Assembly (NCBI GenBank): GCA_021495925.1
Contig: JAKEKT010000049.1
Span: 62,001 to 126,000 of the forward strand
DNA: 64,000 nucleotides
Reading direction: 5' to 3'
Source: Diplodia intermedia
Lineage: Eukaryota; Ascomycota; Dothideomycetes; Botryosphaeriales; Botryosphaeriaceae
Position numbers and translations under genes: made by a program. The notes under the pieces were generated by a model. That model searched no databases. It had not been told where the DNA came from and saw nothing but the letters and a program-made list of their open reading frames with translations. Within the stretch, counting starts at the first letter, position 1, and each line of letters begins with the position of its first letter. Below are positions 11,371-20,470 of the stretch, piece after piece.

Positions 11371-12449
11371 TCGGTGACGGCTGGACGGGCACGGGTTCCT
11401 GGACGGCCTCCAGACGGCGACTTTGTCAAGAGTTGAGAGTGCGCACGGCGGTGGGAGCGTGGACGGCGAGTATGATGACGTTGGAGACTGAGGGTCGATC
11501 ACGGCATTGGCGCTGACGGGTGGCTGGTTGGGCGATGTGGAACGTGAGTGATGCAGACGCCACGCTGAGAGAGGCCATGGAGGCTGAAAGGGTCTGGTGC
11601 TGGTGCTGGCGCTCTGGAAGAAACAAGAACAAAGAAAAACTTTGTTTAATTACTATGCCAGTGGGTATTTTCTTTGCTTGATTGTTACGATTATCTAGAT
11701 CACAAAGACCTTCATATATCCACCATATTAGACATAGTCGCCGAAGAGAGCGACGCAATTACCAATGGCAGATCAAGTAGATGGGGCGTGGAGGTAGAAT
11801 GTGGGAGCAAAAGAATGCGCCAAGAAGATGCCGAGGTCAGCGGAGTACGTGAACAGACAGGTACTCATACGTTACGCTTGGGGGATTAAGGGTGACGTGT
11901 GAATCCAGCCTGAAGAATGAGGTCTAATTCTGCTTCGAAACTTCACCCCCGCTACGCCAAACGGTAAAGAGATTGGCACGCGTGCTGAAAGGGGAATATT
12001 AATTACTATTTTGGGTTAATCTAGTGAACTCACGGATATGGACACTGGCACCAACAACGGGTAGGTGCCAAAAGAAGAGAAGATGGGCGACAGCCACTGG
12101 GTAAATGCTTCTGGCCCAGTACGTGGTAAGTAGGCTCGTTGTGAGATGATGGCCATTTCCACGTGCTCTTGTTTGACAACAAAGGATTTTGTGGTCACCC
12201 TGGGTGCGTTTAACACGGAATGTGTAGCAGTCAAATCATGGCAGAGAGGAATCAAATTTGTCATTATCAGTCTTGTTTCTGTCTAGAATGAAGACATGTA
12301 AGAAGCACACTTCAACAACTTTGTGCCCCCACCGGTCCTTTGTAGCTGAGTTTCCCTCCTCTGTCGCTCAATCTGGTGTAAGTGAAGATCAAACCAAGCC
12401 GTCCGTCCCATCATGTCATAGACTGTATAACAGGACCTGCTGTCGAATC
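11371..12449. other. intergenic, nothing recognised
   Basis: About 1.1 kb between the GMC pseudogene and the next gene's stop codon. Only short unrecognisable open frames occur on either strand. Composition is ordinary, so RIP does not extend here. Confidence 0.5.
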
Positions 12450-13355
12450 TTACTCCTCATCCTCATCATCGTCCCAAGGCTTCGTACGCGGCAGCAAGGG
12501 GGCAGCCTCCGCATCCTCCGTGTCCTCATCCAGTGCATACAAGTGTTCGCCATGACCGAAGTTGGCATCGTCCCACTTGTACTTCATCTCGTTAAAGAAC
12601 GACGTGTTCAGAATGTCCATGGTGGGAAACTTGCCCGGACGATACGTGCGCTTCGACGCCCTGAGGTACGCGTAGCAGCCCCGCCCGCGGCGGCGCTTGC
12701 CCAGCTCCTTGCCGTTCCTGAACTGGACGCGTTGCACGAGTCCACGCGAGCTGGACAGCACGCCCTCCTCGGCGGGATCGAAGCGGTACTTGGTGGCGAC
12801 CTCGACACGGCTGGCGAAGCGGACCTTCTTCACGCGCTCGAGGTTGCGCTGCGGCTCCTCGTCCTCCTGGGCAGCCCTGCTGTTCGCGCGGCGCGTAAGC
12901 CCGGGCCTCATCTTGCGGGCGATGCGCTGGCTGTCGGCCTTTGCTTCCTTGGTATCCGACTCTCCGTTCTTCAGGAGGTATGCTTGGACGCTATCATGCA
13001 TTTTAATCATGCCATTGACCTGTTCCTCGCAGTCACCGCAGTAGACGTACTCCTCGTATTTCACTTTCTTGTTCGGTCTCTTTTTGATTTTCTTCTGCTT
13101 TTCGTCGGAAGCATCCCTAGGAGTGGCCGGAACTTGGTGACTGCATCGGCTCTGGTGGTGAGGGGGCTGGTTGGGACCCGGCGGGCCTGGGAGGGACCAG
13201 TCCGTGTCCCAGGCTGGGGACGAAGGGGCGTTGGTCATGTCGGAATTGGCTTCGTCGTGGCCACGGTTGGAGGCTGAAGGAGTCGACCGAGAGGACGCAG
13301 AGCGTAACTTGGGGGCCTCCGGAAGACGGCCTTTGCGAGGGTGGGTGGGTGGCAT
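12450..13355 (-). CDS. hypothetical basic protein, single exon, 301 aa
   Basis: I do not recognise this protein. It is a single open frame with ATG at 13355. The first 90 residues are Pro/Ser-rich and probably disordered. Then come a lysine-rich patch (KQKKIKKRPNKKVK), a YCGDC pair of cysteines, a charged middle, and a compact segment rich in aromatic residues (RKTYRP-like region through FFNEMKYKWDD). The C-terminus is acidic (DDDEDEE). KKVRFA in the middle fits the RVxF pattern for docking protein phosphatase 1, but such short matches are common by chance. The basic runs suggest a nuclear or nucleic-acid-linked role; that is inference. Coding status is supported by frame length and codon use, not by homology. 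Confidence 0.65.
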   Translation of the reverse strand: MPPTHPRKGRLPEAPKLRSASSRSTPSASNRGHDEANSDMTNAPSSPAWDTDWSLPGPPGPNQPPHHQSRCSHQVPATPRDASDEKQKKIKKRPNKKVKYEEYVYCGDCEEQVNGMIKMHDSVQAYLLKNGESDTKEAKADSQRIARKMRPGLTRRANSRAAQEDEEPQRNLERVKKVRFASRVEVATKYRFDPAEEGVLSSSRGLVQRVQFRNGKELGKRRRGRGCYAYLRASKRTYRPGKFPTMDILNTSFFNEMKYKWDDANFGHGEHLYALDEDTEDAEAAPLLPRTKPWDDDEDEE

Positions 13356-14535
13356 TGCGCTGGTCTGGTTCCAGTCAGGGTTGTCAACGATGGAGCGAGG
13401 AGGTTGCGCGGGTGTAGAGGAATCGTTGCTGTTCGGTGGGTAGATGGCTCTGAAGTACGCCGCAGCCAGCGTATACCGAATGACTCAGCATATCCGCTGT
13501 GTTATCGAAGAAGGGTGGTTTCTTGAAGTGTGTCTACGTACGCACTCATCCGTGTGCCATCAACGGGCGAATGAGAGACCGCTGCTGCTCGTAGCGGCCA
13601 CGCTTTGCTAGACTATGACGCTTTCGCCCGTCCGTGATCCGAATAAAGGATACTGCGCGCTGTCATGTGAGCCTATTACTTGTAGCGGTAGACATTTTTC
13701 TACAACACTGGCACAGTTGTGCGACACAGACACTGAAAGAACACTGTCACCAGATGACCTTGTAAACGCCTCCACCAGCGTAACACCTCACAAAACGACC
13801 GACAATGACCTTGCGATCCGCCAATATATGATGTCCGGCTGGTACCTAGCTGAAAGATCTCACGAGGTCATCTTGGCCCACTCAGATGGGCATGACTAAA
13901 GAGTCGTGATATCAAGGCACATCAAGCATTCACTGTGGCTAGGGAAGACTCAACAAGCATAGAGTCATTGTTCACTGTCGGCGGTCTTGCGTTCGCTGCC
14001 ACCGCTCAAACCCGCAAGAATGGCCGGGCTCCCACACCGTCGCTGCTCACCCTAACCCTCAGACGACAGCAACGTTGCGTACTTCTTATGCAAAGCCCTT
14101 CCTCGACGGCCCGCGCAAGGCGAGCTCAGGTCAACGAAAAGCGGCTGAAGGCCAGCGAGAGTTCCAAAAATAGCCCGGGAGTCCCGAAGGTCTCCCGAAG
14201 AGTTGAGGGTAGCATTGAAGCCGACTCCTGCACTGTAGAAGAAAGGGAGAGGAAGCAGGGATGTGAGGCTTATACGGGCGGCACCCAAGGCGCGCGATGG
14301 ATCAACGCCGCGCGACACGTCCCGACGCGTCTCCAGAACACTCGGCCAGATTCCGGCTGGCGCAGTGCGCGTTGCAGCAGATCAACACAGCGAAGGCCCG
14401 GGTGAGTTGATCGCGGCTACCTGGTGGTGCAGGCGGGTGATCGTTCCATGCTGGGCCAGCGCACGGATGCACCGCCCCGTTGCCCCGCCGAGCCATCACC
14501 CTCCTCCCTTTCCGGTTTAGCGCCGCGAACCGAGC
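13356..14535. other. gene-poor stretch left of the U2-like RNA
   Basis: Contains only short open frames (up to 156 codons) with no recognisable domain. A CCCTAACCCT sequence near 14050 resembles a telomere-repeat complement but has no supporting context. Confidence 0.4.
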
Positions 14536-14545
14536 GGATACTTAA
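14536..14545 (+). promoter_or_regulatory. TATA-like element of U2-like snRNA unit
   Basis: GGATACTTAA lies 49 nt before CAGCTCTC (14585-14592). In the U2 gene at 20,418 the corresponding GGATATAAAA lies 50 nt before the same CAGCTCTC. Both are followed by a pyrimidine-rich leader ending TTCTTCTT. The matching layout suggests a pol II snRNA-type core promoter. Confidence 0.6.
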
Positions 14546-14587
14546 GCCCGTCTTCGCCTCCTCTTCTCTTCTTCTTTTCTTCTTCAG

Positions 14588-14702
14588 CTCTCAGGCTTTG
14601 CCTTCTGGCTTAGCACAAATGTAGTAACTGTTCACCAACACTCCGGAAGGGTATTTCCTTCCGGGAATTTTTGGAACCACTCTGATCCCCAGGATCAAAT
14701 TC
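14588..14702 (+). ncRNA. U2-like small nuclear RNA, compact variant
   Basis: The 5' part follows U2 closely: TTTGCCTTCTGGCTTAG (U2 stem-loop I), then ATGTAGTAACTGTTC, which includes the standard GUAGUA that pairs with intron branch sites. Stem I has an extra outer G-C/C-G pair (GCTTTGCC with GGCTTAGC). Next comes a perfect 8-bp hairpin, CCGGAAGG/CCTTCCGG (14643-14664), immediately before a good Sm site, ATTTTTGG (14667-14674), and a small GATCC/GGATC hairpin. Missing are U2 stem IIa and stems III and IV, where U2A' and U2B'' bind. The GATC that pairs with U6 in helix Ia is GCAC here. The 3' end is a guess, placed before the downstream element. It may be a divergent working snRNA or a decayed paralog; the intact hairpins and promoter favour the first. 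Confidence 0.65.
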
Positions 14703-14750
14703 TTTTCGTTGTTTGACTCGCCTTGCGCGGGTTCTCAAGGAAGAGAGCTG
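14703..14750 (+). promoter_or_regulatory. downstream hairpin of U2-like unit (3'-end formation candidate)
   Basis: TTTTCGTTGTT (14703-14713), a stem ACTCGC / GCGGGT around the loop CTTGC (14716-14732), then AGGAAGAG (14738-14745). The same three parts occur in the same order just after the U2 gene at 20,236. GAGAGCTG (14743-14750) is also the exact complement of the leader CAGCTCTC at 14585-14592, so the ends of the precursor could pair. By analogy with RNase III processing of yeast U2, a role in 3'-end formation is plausible but inferred. Confidence 0.5.
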
Positions 14751-17700
14751 TGACAGGCTTCGGTTGACGTCGACTGAGGCTGTGTCGCTCTTCGCTCGTC
14801 CTGTACGTGAACAGTGACAAGGCTTAAGTCAAGAGCTCTGCCGCTGTTGTGCTCCTCTTCGACTGAGGTTTGGGCTATGACGGTGCTCTCATCTTCACCC
14901 GTTCACGTCCGTATCGCCAGCGGGATCCCTGCTGTCTGTTGCGAGCAGCCACGCCATGTGGAATCCATAAATGCCAATGGCGCGCGACAGTCTGAATCCA
15001 AATCTTCCAACGGCCGGACGTTGCAACGACGCACGCTGCCGCAGGCGCCTCTCTCGTTGAAGATACTCGCGATATCTTGGTCGTCGAAGACGTCAAGGCG
15101 ACGACGGCTTCCAGCGACAGCGATGACAACAGCGTTCGGCGGCTAACAAGGCTCAGCTCCGCGTTCAACACTGCTGGGAGCTGCCAGCACGCCTCGCGGC
15201 GGCAACTGTAGATCTTCCACGGCGGAAGTCCGTCACAACACGGCATTCGACGACGGCGCGCGCGGGCAGTGTTTTTCGCCAGCGCCGCGCCCACCAACGC
15301 GTAGTTGAGGCTGCCGTACGCGCTGTATCATGTATGTCATCATCCATACCCCAACAGCTGCTTTGCTCGAGCCGCCAGCTATCGACCAGATCGATAACCG
15401 GTCCCTTCGTCTTTCTAACGCGTCCCAAGCTCCAGCGTGCATGCGCTAGCTCGCCATACCACCTGTTCCGCTCCAGCATTGCGAAGCGCATCCCGCGGGC
15501 ACCACATCAGCGGCTCGGGAGCAACCATGCGTGTCGCTGTACATACCCAGACCGGTGGGCCGACAACGGTGTTGGCGTAGCTACCTGCTGACCCGGCAAA
15601 CAGGACGTCGCCCCAAGCCTTGATTGCGTCTGCATACACGCCCGTTATTCCGGTCGTACCTGGCGCTACCGCAGATCAGCTTCGCCAGCAGCGAATCTGG
15701 AGAGCTCGCGCTGCCTGAGCCTCCCATACTGGACTGCTGCTCCAAGCCTCGCGAATGCGTCGTCGTCGCCACGCCTCCCAATCCCACAAGGACACCGTGA
15801 TTTCTCGACGGCATATGAATCTACAAGCTAGCGCAAGCAGAGCCACAGCCCCCGCCAGTGGCGCGCTCACGGGACCCGGAGCGAGGCTTGGAACGATGGC
15901 ACATGGGATGAGCACGACGGAGGGCGGTGGCTTGAACTACCATGCACCGGCGCCGTCCAGATCACGTATTTGCTGTCCAGCGGCAAAGCGGAATCTCACA
16001 CAAGCATGGTCCGGTACTGGTAATCAACATAGGCTTGAGTACTCGCTCGTCCTCTGCGAATTGCAGCTGGGGTCTGCTCCGGACATGCTTCTCAGCTTTG
16101 CTCTGCCCGGACGGGGCCAAAAAGCGGCAGGATTTCCTCGGCACCTGCATCATTGAAGGCTTACTCGTTGTAACAGACATTGCATACATTACTACTCGAA
16201 CTCGGTCGAACCGGGGGTTATCGAAGAGGTATAGAGTGCCACAGATAGTACGGAGCTTGCGGACAGGGCTCATGAATCTTGATACTGGAAACAAACCTCA
16301 GCCAGGTTTGAGAGGATCTGTTGTGTGCAGCGTGCGGACATGGCCTTGCCTTTGCACGTGGAAACCCCTCGCAGAGGGAGATACATGGAGGCAGCCGAGC
16401 GGATGGAAAACAAGTGTCATATCTCGTAGTGCACATAGACATGAGACACCCTAGGGCTCTTTGTATGTAGCCCTCGAATGGCTAAAGGGAAAGCCGGTGG
16501 AGAATCATAATCAAGCGCGGTTGATCGGAAGTTTTGTTCAGATTCGTCGGCATTCACAAAGATGCCTCGCGCCTTCAACAAAGCTTGAGCTTGCCTCAGC
16601 AGTAAAGTGTGGCGGGATGCGTTAGCAACTGGTACCTCCGCACCAAATCGTAGCAATCTGTGCAATGCATGCCTTCATCTGGTCTGGCGAAGACACAGCG
16701 AGTAGTGTTAATGTTATAATCGATCTAAATGCGCACGGTTCTTCCAGTTTAAGCGATCAACTGAATACTTGTAGACCCGATTGTGTAGAAATTTCCAAGA
16801 ACTCTGAGGGATTGGTGCCGTCGCCCTGGATGATCCTTGCCCAGCGACACAGTGATGACCTATCAAGACTAAGCATAACATCAGCAGTTATAGTTGCGCA
16901 GTTTTCCCTGTTCATAGCGTTCATATGCATCATCTTCTCTGGGTATTCCCTAGTGCGAGCGAGGAGAGCGGCGTCATGCCTCGCCGCCAAGGGCCAACAC
17001 CACCCTCACCGGTATCCCGAGTCCCTTCTATGCCAGTCTCGTGATGTCCACTGTCCGCTACTACCTGAATCGCCACAGCAGTACCAAAGATCAAGCAGCT
17101 ACAGCGGCTGCGGTGGCAGCAGCAACAGCAACAACGCTTCTCGGTTCAGACGGGTTTCTAAAGCTGTCACGCTGCACCTACACCGCATGCACCTTCCTCC
17201 GCCACTGACACATGGATTACCCGCACCGGGTGAACTAAGTCACTTTTACGCAAGTTTGATTGTCTGCATGGCTCAGCTACTAGACGGCGCTGTTGGGGAA
17301 GGGGGTACGCCGACCCTGCGAGGCATCTGAGGCGGCCGTGGTGCCTGGAGGAGCGTAACCGCGGCATCGCCGCGCTGACGAGATGGGTTCTACGAGTTCA
17401 CGACTTGGAGGTTATGGTGGGGCGCTGCAGGAGCGTCTGGGGGACAGGGGTGCCACGCTGATGCGGCGTGGGCCGGCAGGTACCGGTGAAGGCCTAGTCT
17501 CCGTTTCGGTCTCGCGGCGTGTTTAGACATTTGCATGATTCGGATGCAGGATCGTCTTCTCTGTGCCCTTTTGCGGCAGCTTGTATCATTAGCAGTGCCA
17601 CCTAGCGTGCGTTGCAGGAATGGCTGGAGAACACTGGAGAGAACGTTGGGTACTCACTCTCCTAGCGGGTCTGTAGTCACCCGGCGATCCCGCAGCTGTC

Positions 17701-20085
17701 ACCAGCAACGACCACGACCGCGACCACGACCACGACGAAGTCGCGGTGGAACGTAAAAACGAAATAGAGCTAGACAAGCTTTACAATCTAGCGCCGTCTC
17801 GGAAGGCCCGTCATGTGGGGCTGCATGCTTCCATGTCCGTTGATTCACAGCGCACAAGGCCGTCATCCGAAGAGGTTGATCCTAGGAATCGAGTCACGTC
17901 AGCGAGTGTTCCCTCAATACACATACCGTGAGCTGCAAAGCGCGATTGGAGATGGAGAAGACCCGTGTGTCTCAAGATGCTTGCACGTGTCGCACGAATC
18001 AGGCTGTCGTATCTTTGCCCAAACGGACCAGTCCCTACGGCGCAGGCGCTTCTCCCTGCTCCAGGCTGCGCGCGCTAGGCAGCTCCTCCTAGCCCTCTTC
18101 CCCACCAAGCAGGCAGATGCCAGTCCCTCGTGGAAGTAAGCTGTCGAGGCCCAGGCGCCGTTGACCGGGATACGGCCTGGAATCCGTCGGACTGGGTACC
18201 CTCTGCCTCGTATGCTATAAGTGTCGCTCACCAGTATTTGTGCGCATGTGCATGCCTACGGCTCGGCCAAGTATCAGCTTGCCAATCAGGCCCTCGTCGT
18301 CGCAAATATCACGAGCCCCAGCGCTCTCGAAGCGGACATACCGCGAGCTGAAGCTGCTGCAGCAATTTGCGGCACGGTCGTGTGGGATGTCTCTCGCCCC
18401 ATCGCGGGAATATCGGGAATCGGGCTGAACCTGCGCGTACGTCCTTTTTCGATGTCGGACAACTGGACGGCGGTGTACGGGATGCGGGCGAGGTCGAGGA
18501 CGGATTCAGAGGGCATCGGTCGAAAGTGGTGCAGTAGAGGACGCTGGCGGTGGCCTGTACGGATTTGCTGTTGCTGTCGCTGTCGCTGTCGCTATCGGCG
18601 GAGGTGTGGCGAGGCGGAACGGTGGCGCTAGGAAAGTTGCTTCAGAGGCGGCCGCGCATGACGGGTGAGTGGGATCGCTCATGCTGGATGCTGGGTATGG
18701 TGGTGAATCGTGACGAAGCGGGTTCAGCCGTTCTGACGGAAGGGAAAGAAGGCGAGGCGCTGCCAGATGCTGACTTTGAAAGTTGGTGACACAAAAGTAG
18801 CTGGACAGCGATCAGCACGGGTGGTGAACGAGACACGTCAAGGTCACTGCTCATGGTGATTCTGGGAACAGATCAGGTTGGGGCCTGGCCCTGTAGGTCT
18901 GTAAAGGCACGAATGGGAGCGCCGGAGCGCGTTACCCGACCCGGGCGTCGGGACTCTGTCGCGGCTGGGTGAGGAGCAACACTGGAGGAGGCTGGCAGCA
19001 GAGGCACGCATGGAGCGGTCCGTTGAGAGCAGTTTCGTGCAAACCAACACGCCCGTGAGCATGCAGGGCGGCAGCTGTAGCGAGAGGCGGGTCAGACAGC
19101 GGCAGCGAAAGAGGGCGCTCTGCACGCCAGGCCAAGTATCGTGAAGTTCCTGGATGGACCTACTCCAACTTCGGTGCGCACTTGACTCACTCAAGCGTGG
19201 GCTTTTCGAGTTTTTGCCTAGTCGTACAGCTTTCATCTTGTGCACATCACAACCCTGTCGTGCTATGCGGTATGACTGCGGTCATTGGAGAAGAGGATGG
19301 ACCTCCATAGCATCACCTCCAGGCTTGTGTCACTCGAGAGAAGCGAAGACCTTGCCGTACCCTCTGGTCATCCTTAAGCACGGCGGCCTTGTCTCGCGGC
19401 AATTGCAGGACAGCGAGCCCCGCCATGGTCGCAAGTGAGCCATGAACGCATGCTCGCAAGCGCAGAGCGCGCCACACCGAGACCCGTTCCAAGGCCTCGA
19501 GCGGGGCGTGTTGTGGCCATCCGCGCTTGTGGGTGGTGTTGATTTAAGCTGTTCCCCGTTTTAATTTAATCTGCTCCCGACCGCCACTGCTTGCGCTGCT
19601 TCGGTGAGCTGGCGCAACCAGCAACAGCCGGCCGGAATCACGTCGATCCCAGCCATGGAGCTGACGATGGCTGCCACAGTTTCTCATTTCATCAGCGCGC
19701 TGTCGTCATTCCGCCTTGTCTGTGTGCTTGCTGCCTATGCCGCCGCGGTCGCGTCCAGACGGCGGCCTCGTCGCATGGAAGTGCTGCTCGTCGGCCGACA
19801 GCTTGCGGCCGGCGTCACCCTGCGATTAGACACGCCACGACCGCGAGGAAGACACTCTGCGCTCGAAAGAACCGCGAGGTCGGAGAGAGGAATCAGCAGG
19901 GTGAAGTCGTACGCGCGACAGCCGCTGCGGCGCGCGCGCAGGAATCCACTTGCGCTCCTCAACACCAGGTCGCGAGTCGCGATGGACGCCGTGACGCACG
20001 GAAGGCCAACGGCAGCACGCAATGGCAGCACGCAGGCAAGGCGGGGCAAGACGGTCAACGCAAGGCAGGTCAGATCACAGCACAG
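14751..20085. other. 5.3-kb coding-poor stretch between the two snRNA units
   Basis: Both strands carry many overlapping short open frames, none above about 225 codons and none with a recognisable domain, intron-joined homology or consistent codon use. GC is moderate and RIP marks are absent. I found no tRNA A/B-box pair and no signature sequence of U1, U4, U5 or U6. Unspliced or non-coding transcripts could lie here but cannot be called from sequence. Confidence 0.45.
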
Positions 20086-20167
20086 CACAGCAGAGCAAGC
20101 AGAGCAAGCAGAGCAGAGCAGAGCAGAGCAGAGCAGAGCAGAGCAGAGCAGAGCAGAGCAGAGCAGA
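20086..20167. repeat. (GAGCA)n pentanucleotide microsatellite
   Basis: Imperfect AGCAC/AGCAA units lead into a pure GAGCA array from about 20108 to 20167, followed by a run of nine A. It lies just past the 3' hairpin of the U2 gene in that gene's direction of transcription. Confidence 0.9.
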
Positions 20168-20177
20168 GAAAAAAAAA

Positions 20178-20221
20178 CTCTTCCTCGCCCTCCAGCGCAA
20201 GGCCAGAGAGAACAACGAAAA
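20178..20221 (-). promoter_or_regulatory. downstream hairpin of U2 gene (3'-end formation candidate)
   Basis: On the minus strand: TTTTCGTTGTT (20221-20211), a 9-bp stem CTCTCTGGC / GCTGGAGGG (with G-U pairs) around loop CTTGC (20210-20188), then AGGAAGAG (20185-20178). Same order and loop as the element after the U2-like RNA at 14,703, with a different but still paired stem. It lies about 15 nt beyond stem IV of U2. Confidence 0.55.
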
Positions 20222-20235
20222 GTGAGTTGAGGTTC

Positions 20236-20418
20236 GCGTCAGCCCGAGACAGTGCAATACAGGCGACACCGTGTCTCTGAAGATGAGCGAAGCCCAGCGC
20301 CCCAGAGACGGTTTCCAAAAATGTAATCTGCCTTGTCTGCCCCCGTAGGGGCAGTTCTAGAGATTAAACTAAAAAGAACATTAGCTACACTTGATCTAAG
20401 CCAAAAGGCAAAGAGAGC
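20236..20418 (-). ncRNA. U2 spliceosomal snRNA with altered branch-site pairing sequence
   Basis: U2 pairs with intron branch sites and with U6 in the spliceosome. The RNA here is about 183 nt. Recognisable parts in order: stem-loop I (CTCTTTGCCTTTTGGCTTAG), U6-pairing GATCAAGTGTAG, stem IIa (TTTTAG/CTAGAA), stem IIb (CTGCCCC TAC GGGGGCAG), Sm site ATTTTTGG, a long paired stem III (ACCG-TCTCTG with CAGAGA-CA-CGGT), and stem IV with loop TATTGCA, the U2B'' site. These make identity firm. The odd point is the otherwise invariant GTAGTATCTGTTC, which reads GTAGCTAATGTTC. GUAGC would still pair with branch sites of the form GCT(R)AC, common in this window. The 5' end is set by analogy with yeast U2. 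Confidence 0.9.
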
Positions 20419-20460
20419 TGAAGAAGAAAAAGAGGAGTTGGGGGCGAGGAGGAGGAGGTC

Positions 20461-20470
20461 TTTTATATCC
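20461..20470 (-). promoter_or_regulatory. TATA box of U2 snRNA gene
   Basis: GGATATAAAA on the minus strand, about 45 nt before the U2 5' end and separated from it by a C/T-rich leader ending TTCTTCTTCAG. Spacing matches the U2-like unit to within one base. Confidence 0.65.

Noticed and set aside
10913..11377. Open frames with 25 or more Pro or Gly across the poly-C tract
   Set aside because: Produced purely by translating the homopolymer; the tract lies in an intron of the GMC pseudogene.
14046..14062. CCCTAACCCT as a telomerase RNA template
   Set aside because: A 10-base match in any register is not rare in 64 kb on both strands, I could not find a pseudoknot or three-way-junction core nearby, and a fungal telomerase RNA of about 2 kb would run through the separate U2-like unit.
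14588..14750. U5, U4 or U12 identity for the small RNA
   Set aside because: U5 loop GCCUUUUAC, the U4 5' stem sequence and the U12 branch-pairing segment are absent, while U2 stem I and GUAGUA are present in the right order.
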